Both the position numbers and the translations under genes were made by a program. Positions 25,950 through 35,178 of a stretch of 64,000 nt of DNA are shown one piece after another. The notes under the pieces were generated by a model. It had not been told where the DNA came from and searched no databases. It saw nothing but the letters and a program-made list of their open reading frames with translations. Location of the stretch: assembly GCF_023208015.1 (NCBI RefSeq), contig NZ_CP051627.1, positions 4,818,422 to 4,882,421 on the forward strand, written 5' to 3'. Source of the DNA: Thermobifida alba (GTDB lineage Bacteria > Actinomycetota > Actinomycetes > Streptosporangiales > Streptosporangiaceae). Each line of letters opens with the position of its first letter. Position 1 is the stretch's first letter.

Positions 25950-25963
25950 GGAATTCACGGAAG
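25950..25963 (-). promoter_or_regulatory. Leader element CTTCCGTGAATTCC before mcrB
   Basis: On the minus strand CTTCCGTGAATTCC ends 19 bases before the mcrB start. CTTCCGTGAGATTCC (34853-34867) sits 22 bases before the giant ATPase start. The near identity and equal placement suggest a shared operator or transcript leader. Confidence 0.4.
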
Positions 25964-26026
25964 GCGTGCACGCGAGGCACATCATGCCCGAAGCGTGGGA
26001 CAGAAGACGGACGAATTCTCTTTTTG

Positions 26027-26057
26027 TCGGAGTCCGAACAATTGATGAGAATTATGT
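26027..26057 (+). repeat. Composite element A: TCGGAGTCCGA palindrome plus GAATTATGT
   Basis: A perfect 11-base palindrome (26027-26037) is followed after 11 bases by GAATTATGT (26049-26057), in an AT-rich pocket of the 216-base gap upstream of mcrB. The same two parts in the same order occur at 45339-45378. The two copies bracket the ATPase, beta-CASP and pglYZ-brxD-brxHI block. Confidence 0.35.
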
Positions 26058-26146
26058 CGAAGATTCAGCGGAAACTCCGCGACCCTGTCCCCAGTGCCAC
26101 CGGCGGTCGCCGGAATGGCCCTGGGGCAGGGAGCGCCGGAGCCCGG

Positions 26147-28414
26147 TCACCCCAGTACCGCGGTCCTGCCCTCCACGCCCTGGCTCCACGCATACCCCCG
26201 CGAGGCCAGCACCGCGCCGAACCGGCGCTGCGCGCCCGGCCTGCCGTGGACCAGGCTCACCCGCTCCGGGGCCGCCTCGGCCACGATCTCCAGCAGGCCC
26301 CGCCGGTCCGCGTGCGCCGACAGTTTCATGTCCGCCACGCGCGCCCGCACCACGACCTCCTCCGACCAGCCCCTCCCGTCCAGGGGCAGCCGCCGGTCGC
26401 CGCCGTCGCGCAGCCGTTCCAGCATGCCGCCCGGGGTCTCCTCGTCGGTGTGCCCGGGAATGAGCACCGCACTGCTCGGGTCCGGCAGGATCGCCCGCGC
26501 CCACTCCACGACCGGGCCGCCGGTCAGGTTCGCGGACGGGCTGATCACCACGCCGCGCCGCAGCCGCGCGACCTCCTCGGCGCGCCGCCGCGCGTCCACC
26601 GGCCGCACCTGGCCGCCGAACAGGTCCAGCGGGGCCGTCCCGGCGGCCGCGGCCTGCTCGTACTGGCGGGCGATACGCGCGGCCAGGCCGTCCACCAGCA
26701 CCGGCACGTCCGGCAGGTGGGCGCCCAGCAGGCCCGCCACCTCCTGGGCGCGGCCCAGCGCCATCGCGGGGATCAGCACCCGGCCGTGCTGCTCCCACAC
26801 CTCCCGGACCGTGGACAGCAGGCGCGCCACCCCGTCCTCCCGGCTGGGCAGGTCCATGTCGCAGCAGGTGGATTCCAACACCAGCAGGTCCGCGCCGCGC
26901 GCCGACTCCGGCAGCGCGTACCCGGACACGGTGTGCTGGCCGAAACCGGAGATGTCGCCGGTGACCACCACCCGCCGGTCCCCCGCGCGCAGCACCACGC
27001 CCGCCGCGCCCAGGATGTGCCCGGCGGGGAACAGTTCCACGACGACGTCGCCGACCCGGTGCTCCACGCCGACCGGCAGCCGCAGCAGCGCCCGCCGCGC
27101 CGCGTCGGCCTCCGCCAGCCCGTACAGCACGGCCGTGCCCGTGTCGCCGTGGCGGGCGCGCTCCTCCGCCTTCCCGCTGGTGATCCTGGCGGTGTCCCGC
27201 CACATCGTCGGCAGCAGCTCCGCGGTCTCCGGGGTGGCGACCACCGGGAACGGGCCGCGTTCGGCCAGCAGCGCGGGCACGTAGCCGCCGTGGTCGTTGT
27301 GGGCGTGGGTGACCACGACCGCGTCGACGCGGCGGCCGTCCAGGTCGGCGAGCCCCGCCGGACCGGCGGCGGAGCCGTTCGCCATGGTCAGGCCCGCGTC
27401 CACCAGGATGCGGGTGGACGCGGTCTCCACCAGCACGCACGAGCCGCCGATGCCGGTGCCGCCGCCCAACTGGGTGACCCGCAGCTCCCGCGTCCCGCCC
27501 ACCGCCAGGACCAGGCCGGGCGGGGCGCTCTCCGGTTCCGGTTCGGGCACGGCCAGCGCGCGCAGCGCCGCCACCAGCGCCTCCACGGACAGGCCCGCGC
27601 GTTTCGCCGCGGCGTGGAACGGCAGCCGCCGCCCGTCCACGGCCAGGTCGCCGTGCTCGCGCCGGCGCGGGTCGCGGCCCGCGTGGTCGTCCTCGGCGCG
27701 GCCCGGTTCGGCGGCGTCCCACACGCCCACCAGCCGACCGGCGAGCACGCGCGGATCGGTGTGGTCGGCCAGCGCGGACTCCCACCGCCGTTCGGCGTCG
27801 TCGAGTTCCACCGCCAGTTCCTCGGCGCGGGCACGCTCGACCGCGGCCTCGGTGCGGGCGGCGGCCCGTTCGGCCTCGGCGGTTTGCCGTTGCCGGTCGA
27901 GTTTCTTGACACGTCTGCGCAGATCGGCCCGGGCACGCTCCAACCACTTGATGCGCTTGGCCGGGTTGCCGCCGAAGGAATCAGCGGGGGACGCCGCTTC
28001 CCCGACACCGTTGTGCGTGCTGCGGTCCTCCGCTGCGGGAACGGGCGGAGAAGCGGACTCCCGCGCCCGCGGGTCCGCCTCTTCGGTCCCCGGTTCGACC
28101 GCGAGCAGCGACTCCGCCAGCACGGCCGCCGACGCCGCCACCCCCGGGGCGGGGTGCAGCAGCAGCCGTCCCAGCGCCTCCGCCTCCGACATCCCGTCGG
28201 CTGCGGCCGCCCACACCGGTTCCGGGGCCCGAGCGCGCACCGCCGCCCGCAGCGCGGGCACCCGCACCAGCAGGCTCAGCAGCCACTCGGGGCGGGCCTC
28301 CGCCAGTTCGGCGGCGCTCCGCTCCGGGCCGGTGAACGCCGGCCGCTCCCACACCACCGACGCCGCCAGGTGCAGCGCGGTCACCTCCGCGGTCGTACCG
28401 ACGGTCACGCTCAC
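26147..28414 (-). CDS. Metallo-beta-lactamase/beta-CASP protein with coiled coil
   Basis: 755 residues. GTG 28414 overlaps the stop of the giant ATPase by four bases, so the two are translationally coupled. Residues ~1-150 are helical and unrecognised. Residues ~155-215 are a strong coiled coil (RARADLRRRVKKLDRQRQTA). From ~310 a metallo-beta-lactamase fold begins: VVVTHAHNDHGG near residue 372 gives the HxHxDH zinc site, then FPAGHILGAAG and VVVTGDIS. The beta-CASP part shows LVLESTCCD, VLIPAMALGRAQE, VVISPSANLTGG, VLIPGHTDEE and MKLSAHADRRGLLEIV near 703. CPSF-like enzymes of this kind cut RNA, and some cut DNA. The zinc ligands appear complete, so a nuclease is likely. A long N-terminal helical extension is unusual. 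Confidence 0.82.
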   Translation of the reverse strand: MSVTVGTTAEVTALHLAASVVWERPAFTGPERSAAELAEARPEWLLSLLVRVPALRAAVRARAPEPVWAAAADGMSEAEALGRLLLHPAPGVAASAAVLAESLLAVEPGTEEADPRARESASPPVPAAEDRSTHNGVGEAASPADSFGGNPAKRIKWLERARADLRRRVKKLDRQRQTAEAERAAARTEAAVERARAEELAVELDDAERRWESALADHTDPRVLAGRLVGVWDAAEPGRAEDDHAGRDPRRREHGDLAVDGRRLPFHAAAKRAGLSVEALVAALRALAVPEPEPESAPPGLVLAVGGTRELRVTQLGGGTGIGGSCVLVETASTRILVDAGLTMANGSAAGPAGLADLDGRRVDAVVVTHAHNDHGGYVPALLAERGPFPVVATPETAELLPTMWRDTARITSGKAEERARHGDTGTAVLYGLAEADAARRALLRLPVGVEHRVGDVVVELFPAGHILGAAGVVLRAGDRRVVVTGDISGFGQHTVSGYALPESARGADLLVLESTCCDMDLPSREDGVARLLSTVREVWEQHGRVLIPAMALGRAQEVAGLLGAHLPDVPVLVDGLAARIARQYEQAAAAGTAPLDLFGGQVRPVDARRRAEEVARLRRGVVISPSANLTGGPVVEWARAILPDPSSAVLIPGHTDEETPGGMLERLRDGGDRRLPLDGRGWSEEVVVRARVADMKLSAHADRRGLLEIVAEAAPERVSLVHGRPGAQRRFGAVLASRGYAWSQGVEGRTAVLG

Positions 28415-31400
28415 CGGCCCTCCTCGAAGACCGCGGCGAACCGGGAGGACCGGTAGGCCGCCAGCAGCACCGGCTCCGGGGCCAGGCGGCCGCCGTCCAC
28501 CGGCACCAGTGCGCCGAGGCCGCGCAGTACCCAGACCAGCCCCAGCAGGTCGATCGCGCCGTGCCCGGCCGCGTCGAACAGGCCCGGCCGCTCCTCCTCG
28601 GCCAGTTCCAGCAGCAGCACCAGACCGTCCTCGGGCTCGGCCATCTCGGAGTGCTCGGCGATCTGCGCCCACGCCGCCAGCACCGCGGGGTGGGCGGTGA
28701 CGCCCGTGCTCGCCACGAAAGCGTCCGGATCGGCCAGCAGGTGCGCTTCGACCTGCGCCAAGGCCTCCTGCGGGGTGCGTCGCTCGCCGCCCACGACCTC
28801 CCGGACCACCTCGTTCACCAGGCTCGGCCACCCCCCGGTGACCCGGAACAGTGGCTCGTGGAAGGCCTCCTTGGCGATCGGCTCGAAGTCGTCCAGCAGC
28901 CGCCACTGGCCCACCCCCGACCGGCCGAAGCGGCGCAGCTCCACCACGTCGACCCGGGACAGGGTCTCGGCCTGCGGCTCCGAGACGGGACGGCCCAGCG
29001 CGCCGCTGATCAGCGGCGCGTGCACGGGACTGGCCAGCAGCACGACGTTCAACCCGCCGCCCGCGTCCGCGCGCAGTGCCGCCTCGGCCGCCGCGACCTG
29101 CGCCAGCGCCGCCTCCACGGGCTCGGCCAACTCGACCAGCACCACGTCGCGGCCTCCCGCCAGCCGCACCGCCTCCGCGAACTCCACCCCGCCGGGACGC
29201 ACGTGGTGGCAGCGGCCCTGCACCTTCGCGACCGCGTCCGCCAGCACCCGCGGCACCCGCGACAGCTGCAGCGCGTCGGAGCCCACCACCAGCCGGGGGC
29301 GGCCGTCGGGCTGACCGAGCCGCGCCGCCTGCGCCGCCGTCAACGGCGACAGCTCCGGGCCGTCGGCGTAGTAGGCGCGGTAGTAGGCGGGGTCGAAACT
29401 GTCGTCGGGCAACTGGTAGGTGGAGTCCGCCTCCTGCAGTTCCCGCTCCACCCTGCCGCGGCCGCCCAGCAGGTTGAGGATGTGCGGGGTCCGCAACCGG
29501 AACTCCCCGTCCTCCTCGGCGAGCACGCCCAGGTCCACGCACTCCTCCAGCAGCGCGCCGAACTCGTCGGGCGAGCAGCCGTCGAACGCGGTCGGCCACC
29601 AGAACCGGCACTCGGCCAACAGGTCCTTCTCGTCCACGGTGGAGTCGCGCGCGTCCATCGTCCGCAGCGCCACCGCGTAGGCGATCACCTTGTAACGGCG
29701 GTCCAGGTCCAGCGTCCACTCGAACCGGTCCCGGAACGCCTTGTCCAGGTCGGTGTCGTCGCGGACCGCCTGCACGTCCTCCACCGTCACCTCGTAGGGC
29801 AGCTCCACCGTCGACCGGCGCAGCCGCTTCAGCAGCAGGTCGCCGAAGTACTGCACGATCGCCGGGGCGTTGTTGGCCTGCGCGATGATGTTGACCGCCA
29901 GGTCCTCCGGCAGGTGGAAGCCGAGCGTGCGCAGCGGCCTGGTCAGCAGGTCGAACGCGTCCTGGAAGGCGAGCGGGCCGATGCCCAGCGGCTCGCCCAG
30001 GTTCGCGAACGGCTGGTTCGGGTAGCTGCGGAACCGCGCGATCTTGTGCAGGCCCGCGAAGACCGCCTTGACCCGGTTGTCGGTGGCGTTCATCAGCTCC
30101 CGCAGCGCCACCACGTTCGCGAACTGGTGCTCGCGCGCGTCCAGGTTGAGGAACTCGTCGGCCTCGTCGAAGAACATCAGCAGCCGCCGGTCCGGGTGGG
30201 CGCGCGACCAGCGGCGGACCGCGTCGCACACCTCCTGCCGGGTCGCCGGGACCGGTGCGGACTCCGGCACGATCCCGTGCTCGGGCAGCGCGCCGCCCAA
30301 CCGCGCCCAGAACGCCGCGATCTGCAACTCCGACCGGCCGATCTCGTAGATGTCGAGCTGCACCACCACCGGCCGGTCGCTCTGCGCCCGCAGCCGGCGG
30401 CCCGCCTCGGCCAGCAGCACCGACTTGCCGAGCTGGCGGCCGCCGTAGACGAAGTGCGCGCCCGAGGGCGCCATCACCGCGTTGAGGTCCTCCTCACGGC
30501 CGTAGAACATCTCCTCGGGGATCATCCGCTCCGCCTGGAAGGGCCGGGTCGCGGTGAACGGCGCGATCAGCCGCACCGTGGTCGACCACTCCGGTTTGGC
30601 CAGCGCCGCCAGGTAGCTGACGACCGCGTCGTCGACCACCGCCACCACCGGGTCGGGGTTGCCGCGCGCCAGGGACGCCAGTTCCTGGCGCTGCTCGTAG
30701 GTGAGCAGCCCGAAGTAGAGGACCAGGACCGTGCGGTCGCGGGGCACCTCGCTCAGCCACTGGAACATCTCGCGCGGCTCGGGCCGCTTCCACACCAGGT
30801 GCAGCAGCAGTTCGCTGCCCGCGGGGCCGGGGCGGACCATCTTGGAACCGAACGCCGGGAGCAGCGGGTCACCGGTCAGCTTCACCCCGGTCAGCGACAT
30901 CCGCAGCAGCCGCTCCCGGTGCTGCGGCTGGGTGGCCAGCGGGTCGACGGGGACGGTGCCCTCCACGCCGAGCAGCAGCAGGATCTTCTCCACCGCGCTC
31001 TTGAGGTTGCCGGAGCTCTTCGCGCCCTGCGCCACTGTGCGCCACTGGCGCAGCGCGTCTCCCGCCGTGGTGCGCTCCCGGTGGGAGCTGTGCGCCGCCA
31101 GCAGGTCGGCGAACAGCTCCGGGTGCTCGGCGACCGGTGCGGGCTCGTCGCCGGACCTGCGGTTCAGGTGCCGCAGCAGTTCGTCGAAGACCGCCTGGAG
31201 CGGGTGCTCGCCCCGGCGGACCCGGCGCTGCGTCCGCTCCAACGCCTTCGGGAAGGCCGGGTAGAACGCGGAGAAGTGGTCGACCTCCTCGTCGCGGCGC
31301 ACCACGAACCCCCGGTTGGCCCGCAACTGGGCGAGCGTCTCGTCGGCGCTGGTGACCTGGCCGTGGTCCAGGTAGCGGCGGAGCCGGTCGGCGTAGCGGG

Positions 31401-34400
31401 CGACCTGGTCGGAGGTCTCGGCGGCGCGACGCACCTCCTCCCGCCGCCCGGAGATGCGGGCCTCGCACAGCCGGTCGGCCTCCGCGCGCAGCCCGTCCAG
31501 TTCCGCGGCCATCACGTCGAAGTCGCGGCGTTCGGACCCGGAGAGCAGCAGCTCCACACCACCGCGCAGCCGCGCGAACTCCTCCTCCGACAGCGCGCCG
31601 TTGCGCCAGCGCATCGCCGCGTCGGTCTGGAACGCCTCGCACGCCTCCCGCAGCCGCGACCACTCCTCGTCCACCCGGGCCGACACCTGTTCCACCAGCC
31701 GGTCCGCCAGGGCGGGGTCGTCGACGCGGACCAGGTCGGCGACCAGTTCCGCGCCGACCAGGTCGCCGCGTTCGATGCGCTGCCCGCACACGTCGGCCGG
31801 GTCGCGGTCGTCGCGCAGCACCTCCGCCAGTTCCTCCAGGGTCGGCGGGGCGGCGACCTCCCCGGACGGCGACACCCGGATGCGGGGGACGAGCAGCACG
31901 TCCCGGTTGAGGACCAGCGTGGGGGCGAGCCCGCCCGCCTGGGGGACACGGCCGCGCAGCAGCGCGTGCACGTCGTCGAGCAGGTGCCGGGCACCGCGCG
32001 CCGCCGCGCCCAGCAGCGGGTTGTCGCCGTCGACCAGGGCGTCCAGTTCGGCGGCGGCCCGCTCGTACTGCTCCACCATGACCTGGCGCAGGTCGCCGAG
32101 GCCGCGTCCGGCCGGGCCGTGGCCGTGCGAGTCGTCGAGGGCACGCATGTGGTCGACCGCGGTGATCCACTCGTTGGCGGCGTCGCGGACGTCCTCGGTG
32201 TACTTGCGCAGCGCGGTGCGGGCGCCCGCGATGATCGTCTGGTGCCGCTTCTTGTTGGGGACGCCCCGGCGGGACTCCCGGTACAGGCGGTCGATCAGGT
32301 TGTCGACGGCGTCGGGGACGAGCAGTTCCGACACCAGGCGGCGGCACTCGCCCAGCCGGGCGGCGTTGTTGGAGGCGGGAATGTCGAGCAGGTCCCACAG
32401 CGCCCCGCCCGGGGAGACCATCTGCCGCCACAGGGCGCTGGCGGCCTGGTAGTTGATGGTGCGGGAACGGGCGTTCTCCCGGAGCACGGCGGCCCGGTGC
32501 ACCGCGTCCTCGTGCTCCTGCCGGGCGAGGTCGGCGTCGCGCAGCAGTTCCCCGGTGTGCGACAGGTCCAGGTAGACGCCGGACTGGGCGGCGGTGCGGA
32601 ACGCCTCGCCGATCGTCTGCAGGGCCGGGCGGCCCGAGGTGACGGCGGAGGTCTGCACGATGAGCTGGAACGCCTCGGTGATGGGCGCGACCAGGACGGC
32701 GCGGATCGCCGCGGCCCACGCCAGCAGCCGGTCGGCGGGGTCGTCGGGCAGGTCGTCGGCCAGGGCCTCGGCGCGGACGCGGAACGCCTCGACCATCGGC
32801 CCGGTGGTGCCGCGGAGCTGTTCGGCGCAGGCGGCGGCGTCGCGGATGGCGGCGATGTTCTCCGGCAGTCCGGCGGCGCGGTTCAGCCATCCGGCGAGCG
32901 CGAACCGGCGCTGCTGGAGGGCCTGCTGCTCGTGTCGGACGAGGGCGGGGGTGCGGCGGGCCGGAGCCGGGGCGGCCACGGGGAGGAGGGCGGGGGCCTG
33001 GGCGGCAGGGTCCGTGGACCGCTCGTCGTCCGGTGCGGCGGCCGGGGGAGCGGCCGGTTCCGGGGCGTGTTCCGGGGCGGGCCGGGAGGCGGCGGCCGAC
33101 GGGCCCGGCTCGGGAGCCGCCGGTCCGGTGTCCTGCGGGGCGGGGTCAGGGGCCGGAGCGGTCGCGTCGGGGGTCGTCTCCGGGGCGGCGTCGGAGACGG
33201 TCTCCGGGACAGGGGCGGGGGTCGCTTCGGGGAGAGGGCGGTCGGGGTCCTCGGCGGGTTCCGCGGCGGCCGTGTCGGGCGGCGGGGGAGGGGCGGACTC
33301 GGCGGCCAGCACCGCGTCGAGCTCGGCCAGCGCGTCGTCGAGGGGCTCGGGTGCGGGGACGTCGCCGGCGTCCGAAGGTCCGGCGGCGGCCGCCTCCGCT
33401 TCGGGAGACGCGGGTCCGGCCGCGGGAACCTCCTCCGGCACCCCGGCGGCTGTGACGGCCGGTCCCGGCGCGGCGGCGGGCCCGCCCAGGGAGAGCTGCC
33501 CGGACAGCGCGGCCATCACCACGGAACCCCACTCCTGCGGGATGCGCTCCCCGAGTTCCGTGCCCAGGTGGAGCAGGGCCGAGTCGTAGGGGTTCTGCCG
33601 CTGCCGGTCGACGAGTTCGGCGAGCAGCCGCAACCACTCCACCGCGGCCTCGTCCGCGGTCCGGGCGGCGGTGCGGATTCCGCTGAGCACCGACTCCAGC
33701 GTCGCCGGCCCGGTCAGTGTGGCGAACCGGGACAGCAGGCCCGCCCGTGCGGCGTGGGCGCGGGCCGCGTCGAACTCGGCCGCCAGTTCCGCCAGCGACG
33801 CGGGGAGGGCGGTGCGGCCGGTGACCGCGCACACCGCGGCGCCGATCCGGTCCAGGTCGGCGACCAGGCGGGTGAGCCGGTCCAGGTCGGCGGAGTCGGG
33901 GCGGCGCCGTTCGGCCACCGCGTCGTGGACCCGGCGGGCCGCTCCGGCGGCGGCCTCGAACGAGGCGGACAGCCGGTCCAGGTCGGCGGCCAGCGCGTCG
34001 AGGCCGGGAGAGGTGGACTGCACGGAGGTCTCCGGAACGGGGGCGGTCGGCGGGGCGGGGGAGGCGGCGGACTCCTCGGCGGAGGCCGCGGGCGCGGGGT
34101 CCGCGGCCTCCGCCGCGAGGCGCTGGGCCGCCTCGGCGGCGAGCTCGGTGAGGCGCGGCAGGGACAGCGGGTGCTCCGGAAGGTCGGGGCGGTGGCGGCG
34201 CATGGCCTGCCATGCGGCCGCTGCCTTGCCGGCGACGTCGGACGGGGCCGCCGGGTCCGCGAGCAGCAGCCCGACCGCGAGCGGAGGGGCCGGACGGCAG
34301 CTCAGGACGGCCATCTGCAGGGCGAGCAGGCGCGCCACGTCCGGAAGGCGGCCGACGAGTTCCAGGCAGGAGAGCAGGCCGGAGCGGGAGGCGACGACCT

Positions 34401-34830
34401 CGCGGGCGCCGTCCGGTCCCGACAGCAGGGCCGCGCAGGCGTCCGCGTCGAGCCCCAGCGAGCCGGGGTCGCGGGTCAACGAGGCCACCGGGTACGCCCG
34501 CAGCAGCAGGTAGCGTCTGCGCTCCTCCTCCGAGGAGCGGCGGTACAGGGAGTGGTGGAGTGTTTTCGCCTCCTCCAAGAGGACCCGTGTCCCGGAGGAC
34601 CAGGGCCGCTGCAGGGGCGGGGAGTCGACGGGCGGGGGCAGCGCGTCCAGCAGGTCGCGGAACTGCCGCACGTCGAGCCGGACCGGCCGGAAGGCTCCGG
34701 TGTCCAGGCCGGCGCCGTCCGCGTCCGCCGCAGCGCTGCCGAGCGCGTTCTGAAAGGCCGCGTCACACCCGGGGGAGCAGGTGTGAAGAGCGTCGAGTCC
34801 CTGGTCGTCCTCGGAGTTGCGACTCGCCAT
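28411..34830 (-). CDS. Giant P-loop ATPase (2139 aa), defence-locus protein of unknown family
   Basis: ATG 34830 (MASRNSEDDQG) follows an AAGGACAAGAGG ribosome binding site; the frame extends upstream but without one. Residues ~1-440 are helical. Residues ~450-650 are an Ala/Pro/Glu-rich linker. Residues ~650-1420 are a long helical/coiled region. Near 1445-1475, MFYGREEDLNAVM and FVYGGRQLGKSVLLAEAGR give a P-loop of the STAND/AAA type; RRLLMFFDEADEFL near 1550 is Walker B. A winged-helix-like region and a second alpha/beta domain follow (RLVVGSDALQLSRVP, GLNVVLLASPVHAPL), ending near ALVPVDGGRLAPEPVLLA. It heads the operon with the beta-CASP nuclease and is divergent from pglY. The size and layout suggest a sensor/scaffold ATPase, which is inference. 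I cannot assign a family name. Confidence 0.7.
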   Translation of the reverse strand: MASRNSEDDQGLDALHTCSPGCDAAFQNALGSAAADADGAGLDTGAFRPVRLDVRQFRDLLDALPPPVDSPPLQRPWSSGTRVLLEEAKTLHHSLYRRSSEEERRRYLLLRAYPVASLTRDPGSLGLDADACAALLSGPDGAREVVASRSGLLSCLELVGRLPDVARLLALQMAVLSCRPAPPLAVGLLLADPAAPSDVAGKAAAAWQAMRRHRPDLPEHPLSLPRLTELAAEAAQRLAAEAADPAPAASAEESAASPAPPTAPVPETSVQSTSPGLDALAADLDRLSASFEAAAGAARRVHDAVAERRRPDSADLDRLTRLVADLDRIGAAVCAVTGRTALPASLAELAAEFDAARAHAARAGLLSRFATLTGPATLESVLSGIRTAARTADEAAVEWLRLLAELVDRQRQNPYDSALLHLGTELGERIPQEWGSVVMAALSGQLSLGGPAAAPGPAVTAAGVPEEVPAAGPASPEAEAAAAGPSDAGDVPAPEPLDDALAELDAVLAAESAPPPPPDTAAAEPAEDPDRPLPEATPAPVPETVSDAAPETTPDATAPAPDPAPQDTGPAAPEPGPSAAASRPAPEHAPEPAAPPAAAPDDERSTDPAAQAPALLPVAAPAPARRTPALVRHEQQALQQRRFALAGWLNRAAGLPENIAAIRDAAACAEQLRGTTGPMVEAFRVRAEALADDLPDDPADRLLAWAAAIRAVLVAPITEAFQLIVQTSAVTSGRPALQTIGEAFRTAAQSGVYLDLSHTGELLRDADLARQEHEDAVHRAAVLRENARSRTINYQAASALWRQMVSPGGALWDLLDIPASNNAARLGECRRLVSELLVPDAVDNLIDRLYRESRRGVPNKKRHQTIIAGARTALRKYTEDVRDAANEWITAVDHMRALDDSHGHGPAGRGLGDLRQVMVEQYERAAAELDALVDGDNPLLGAAARGARHLLDDVHALLRGRVPQAGGLAPTLVLNRDVLLVPRIRVSPSGEVAAPPTLEELAEVLRDDRDPADVCGQRIERGDLVGAELVADLVRVDDPALADRLVEQVSARVDEEWSRLREACEAFQTDAAMRWRNGALSEEEFARLRGGVELLLSGSERRDFDVMAAELDGLRAEADRLCEARISGRREEVRRAAETSDQVARYADRLRRYLDHGQVTSADETLAQLRANRGFVVRRDEEVDHFSAFYPAFPKALERTQRRVRRGEHPLQAVFDELLRHLNRRSGDEPAPVAEHPELFADLLAAHSSHRERTTAGDALRQWRTVAQGAKSSGNLKSAVEKILLLLGVEGTVPVDPLATQPQHRERLLRMSLTGVKLTGDPLLPAFGSKMVRPGPAGSELLLHLVWKRPEPREMFQWLSEVPRDRTVLVLYFGLLTYEQRQELASLARGNPDPVVAVVDDAVVSYLAALAKPEWSTTVRLIAPFTATRPFQAERMIPEEMFYGREEDLNAVMAPSGAHFVYGGRQLGKSVLLAEAGRRLRAQSDRPVVVQLDIYEIGRSELQIAAFWARLGGALPEHGIVPESAPVPATRQEVCDAVRRWSRAHPDRRLLMFFDEADEFLNLDAREHQFANVVALRELMNATDNRVKAVFAGLHKIARFRSYPNQPFANLGEPLGIGPLAFQDAFDLLTRPLRTLGFHLPEDLAVNIIAQANNAPAIVQYFGDLLLKRLRRSTVELPYEVTVEDVQAVRDDTDLDKAFRDRFEWTLDLDRRYKVIAYAVALRTMDARDSTVDEKDLLAECRFWWPTAFDGCSPDEFGALLEECVDLGVLAEEDGEFRLRTPHILNLLGGRGRVERELQEADSTYQLPDDSFDPAYYRAYYADGPELSPLTAAQAARLGQPDGRPRLVVGSDALQLSRVPRVLADAVAKVQGRCHHVRPGGVEFAEAVRLAGGRDVVLVELAEPVEAALAQVAAAEAALRADAGGGLNVVLLASPVHAPLISGALGRPVSEPQAETLSRVDVVELRRFGRSGVGQWRLLDDFEPIAKEAFHEPLFRVTGGWPSLVNEVVREVVGGERRTPQEALAQVEAHLLADPDAFVASTGVTAHPAVLAAWAQIAEHSEMAEPEDGLVLLLELAEEERPGLFDAAGHGAIDLLGLVWVLRGLGALVPVDGGRLAPEPVLLAAYRSSRFAAVFEEGR

Positions 34831-35178
34831 ACCTCTTGTCCTTCTGCTCACTGGAATCTCACGGAAGCAGAGAAAAGGACCGCGATCAACCCGAAGGATG
34901 AGGAAAAAAGGGGGGGTCACGGAGAGTGCCGCCCTTCTCCCGCGCCGTGGGGGAAGGGCGGCCGAACGGGACGGAAGGGAGTGTGATGCTTAATTGCGGA
35001 AAACAGTGATGAAATCGTCGTCAACACATAGAATGAGTCCGCATGTCCTCTCCGTCGGCGGGCGGGCGCTGTCGTCGGTGACGGCCATACTCTTGGAGAG
35101 GCGTGCCGCACGGTCCGGTGCCCCCACCGGCCGCGCGCAGCCCACATCCCCTGAAGTGCGAGAAGGGTCCCCTCGGCG
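34831..35178. other. 348-base divergent promoter region between giant ATPase and pglY
   Basis: No gene. The region is clearly AT-richer than its surroundings around 34870-34915 and 34985-35040. On the plus strand TAGAAT (35029-35034) could be a -10 for pglY, ~145 bases before its start. On the minus strand TTGACG is visible around 35015-35025 but without a matching -10. It must hold the promoters of both operons and is the natural site for coordinate control. Confidence 0.45.
34853..34867 (-). promoter_or_regulatory. Leader element CTTCCGTGAGATTCC before giant ATPase
   Basis: Second copy of the element at 25950-25963, differing by one inserted G, 22 bases before the ATG at 34830. Confidence 0.4.

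Noticed and set aside
26147-30229. A single 1360-residue protein containing the beta-CASP domain
   Set aside because: Upstream of 28414 the frame shadows the giant ATPase, and GTG 28414 forms a GTGA overlap with the ATPase stop.
28561-34986. A 2141-codon plus-strand frame opposite the giant ATPase
   Set aside because: Gln/His/Val/Gly-rich antisense shadow; the minus frame holds P-loop and Walker B motifs.
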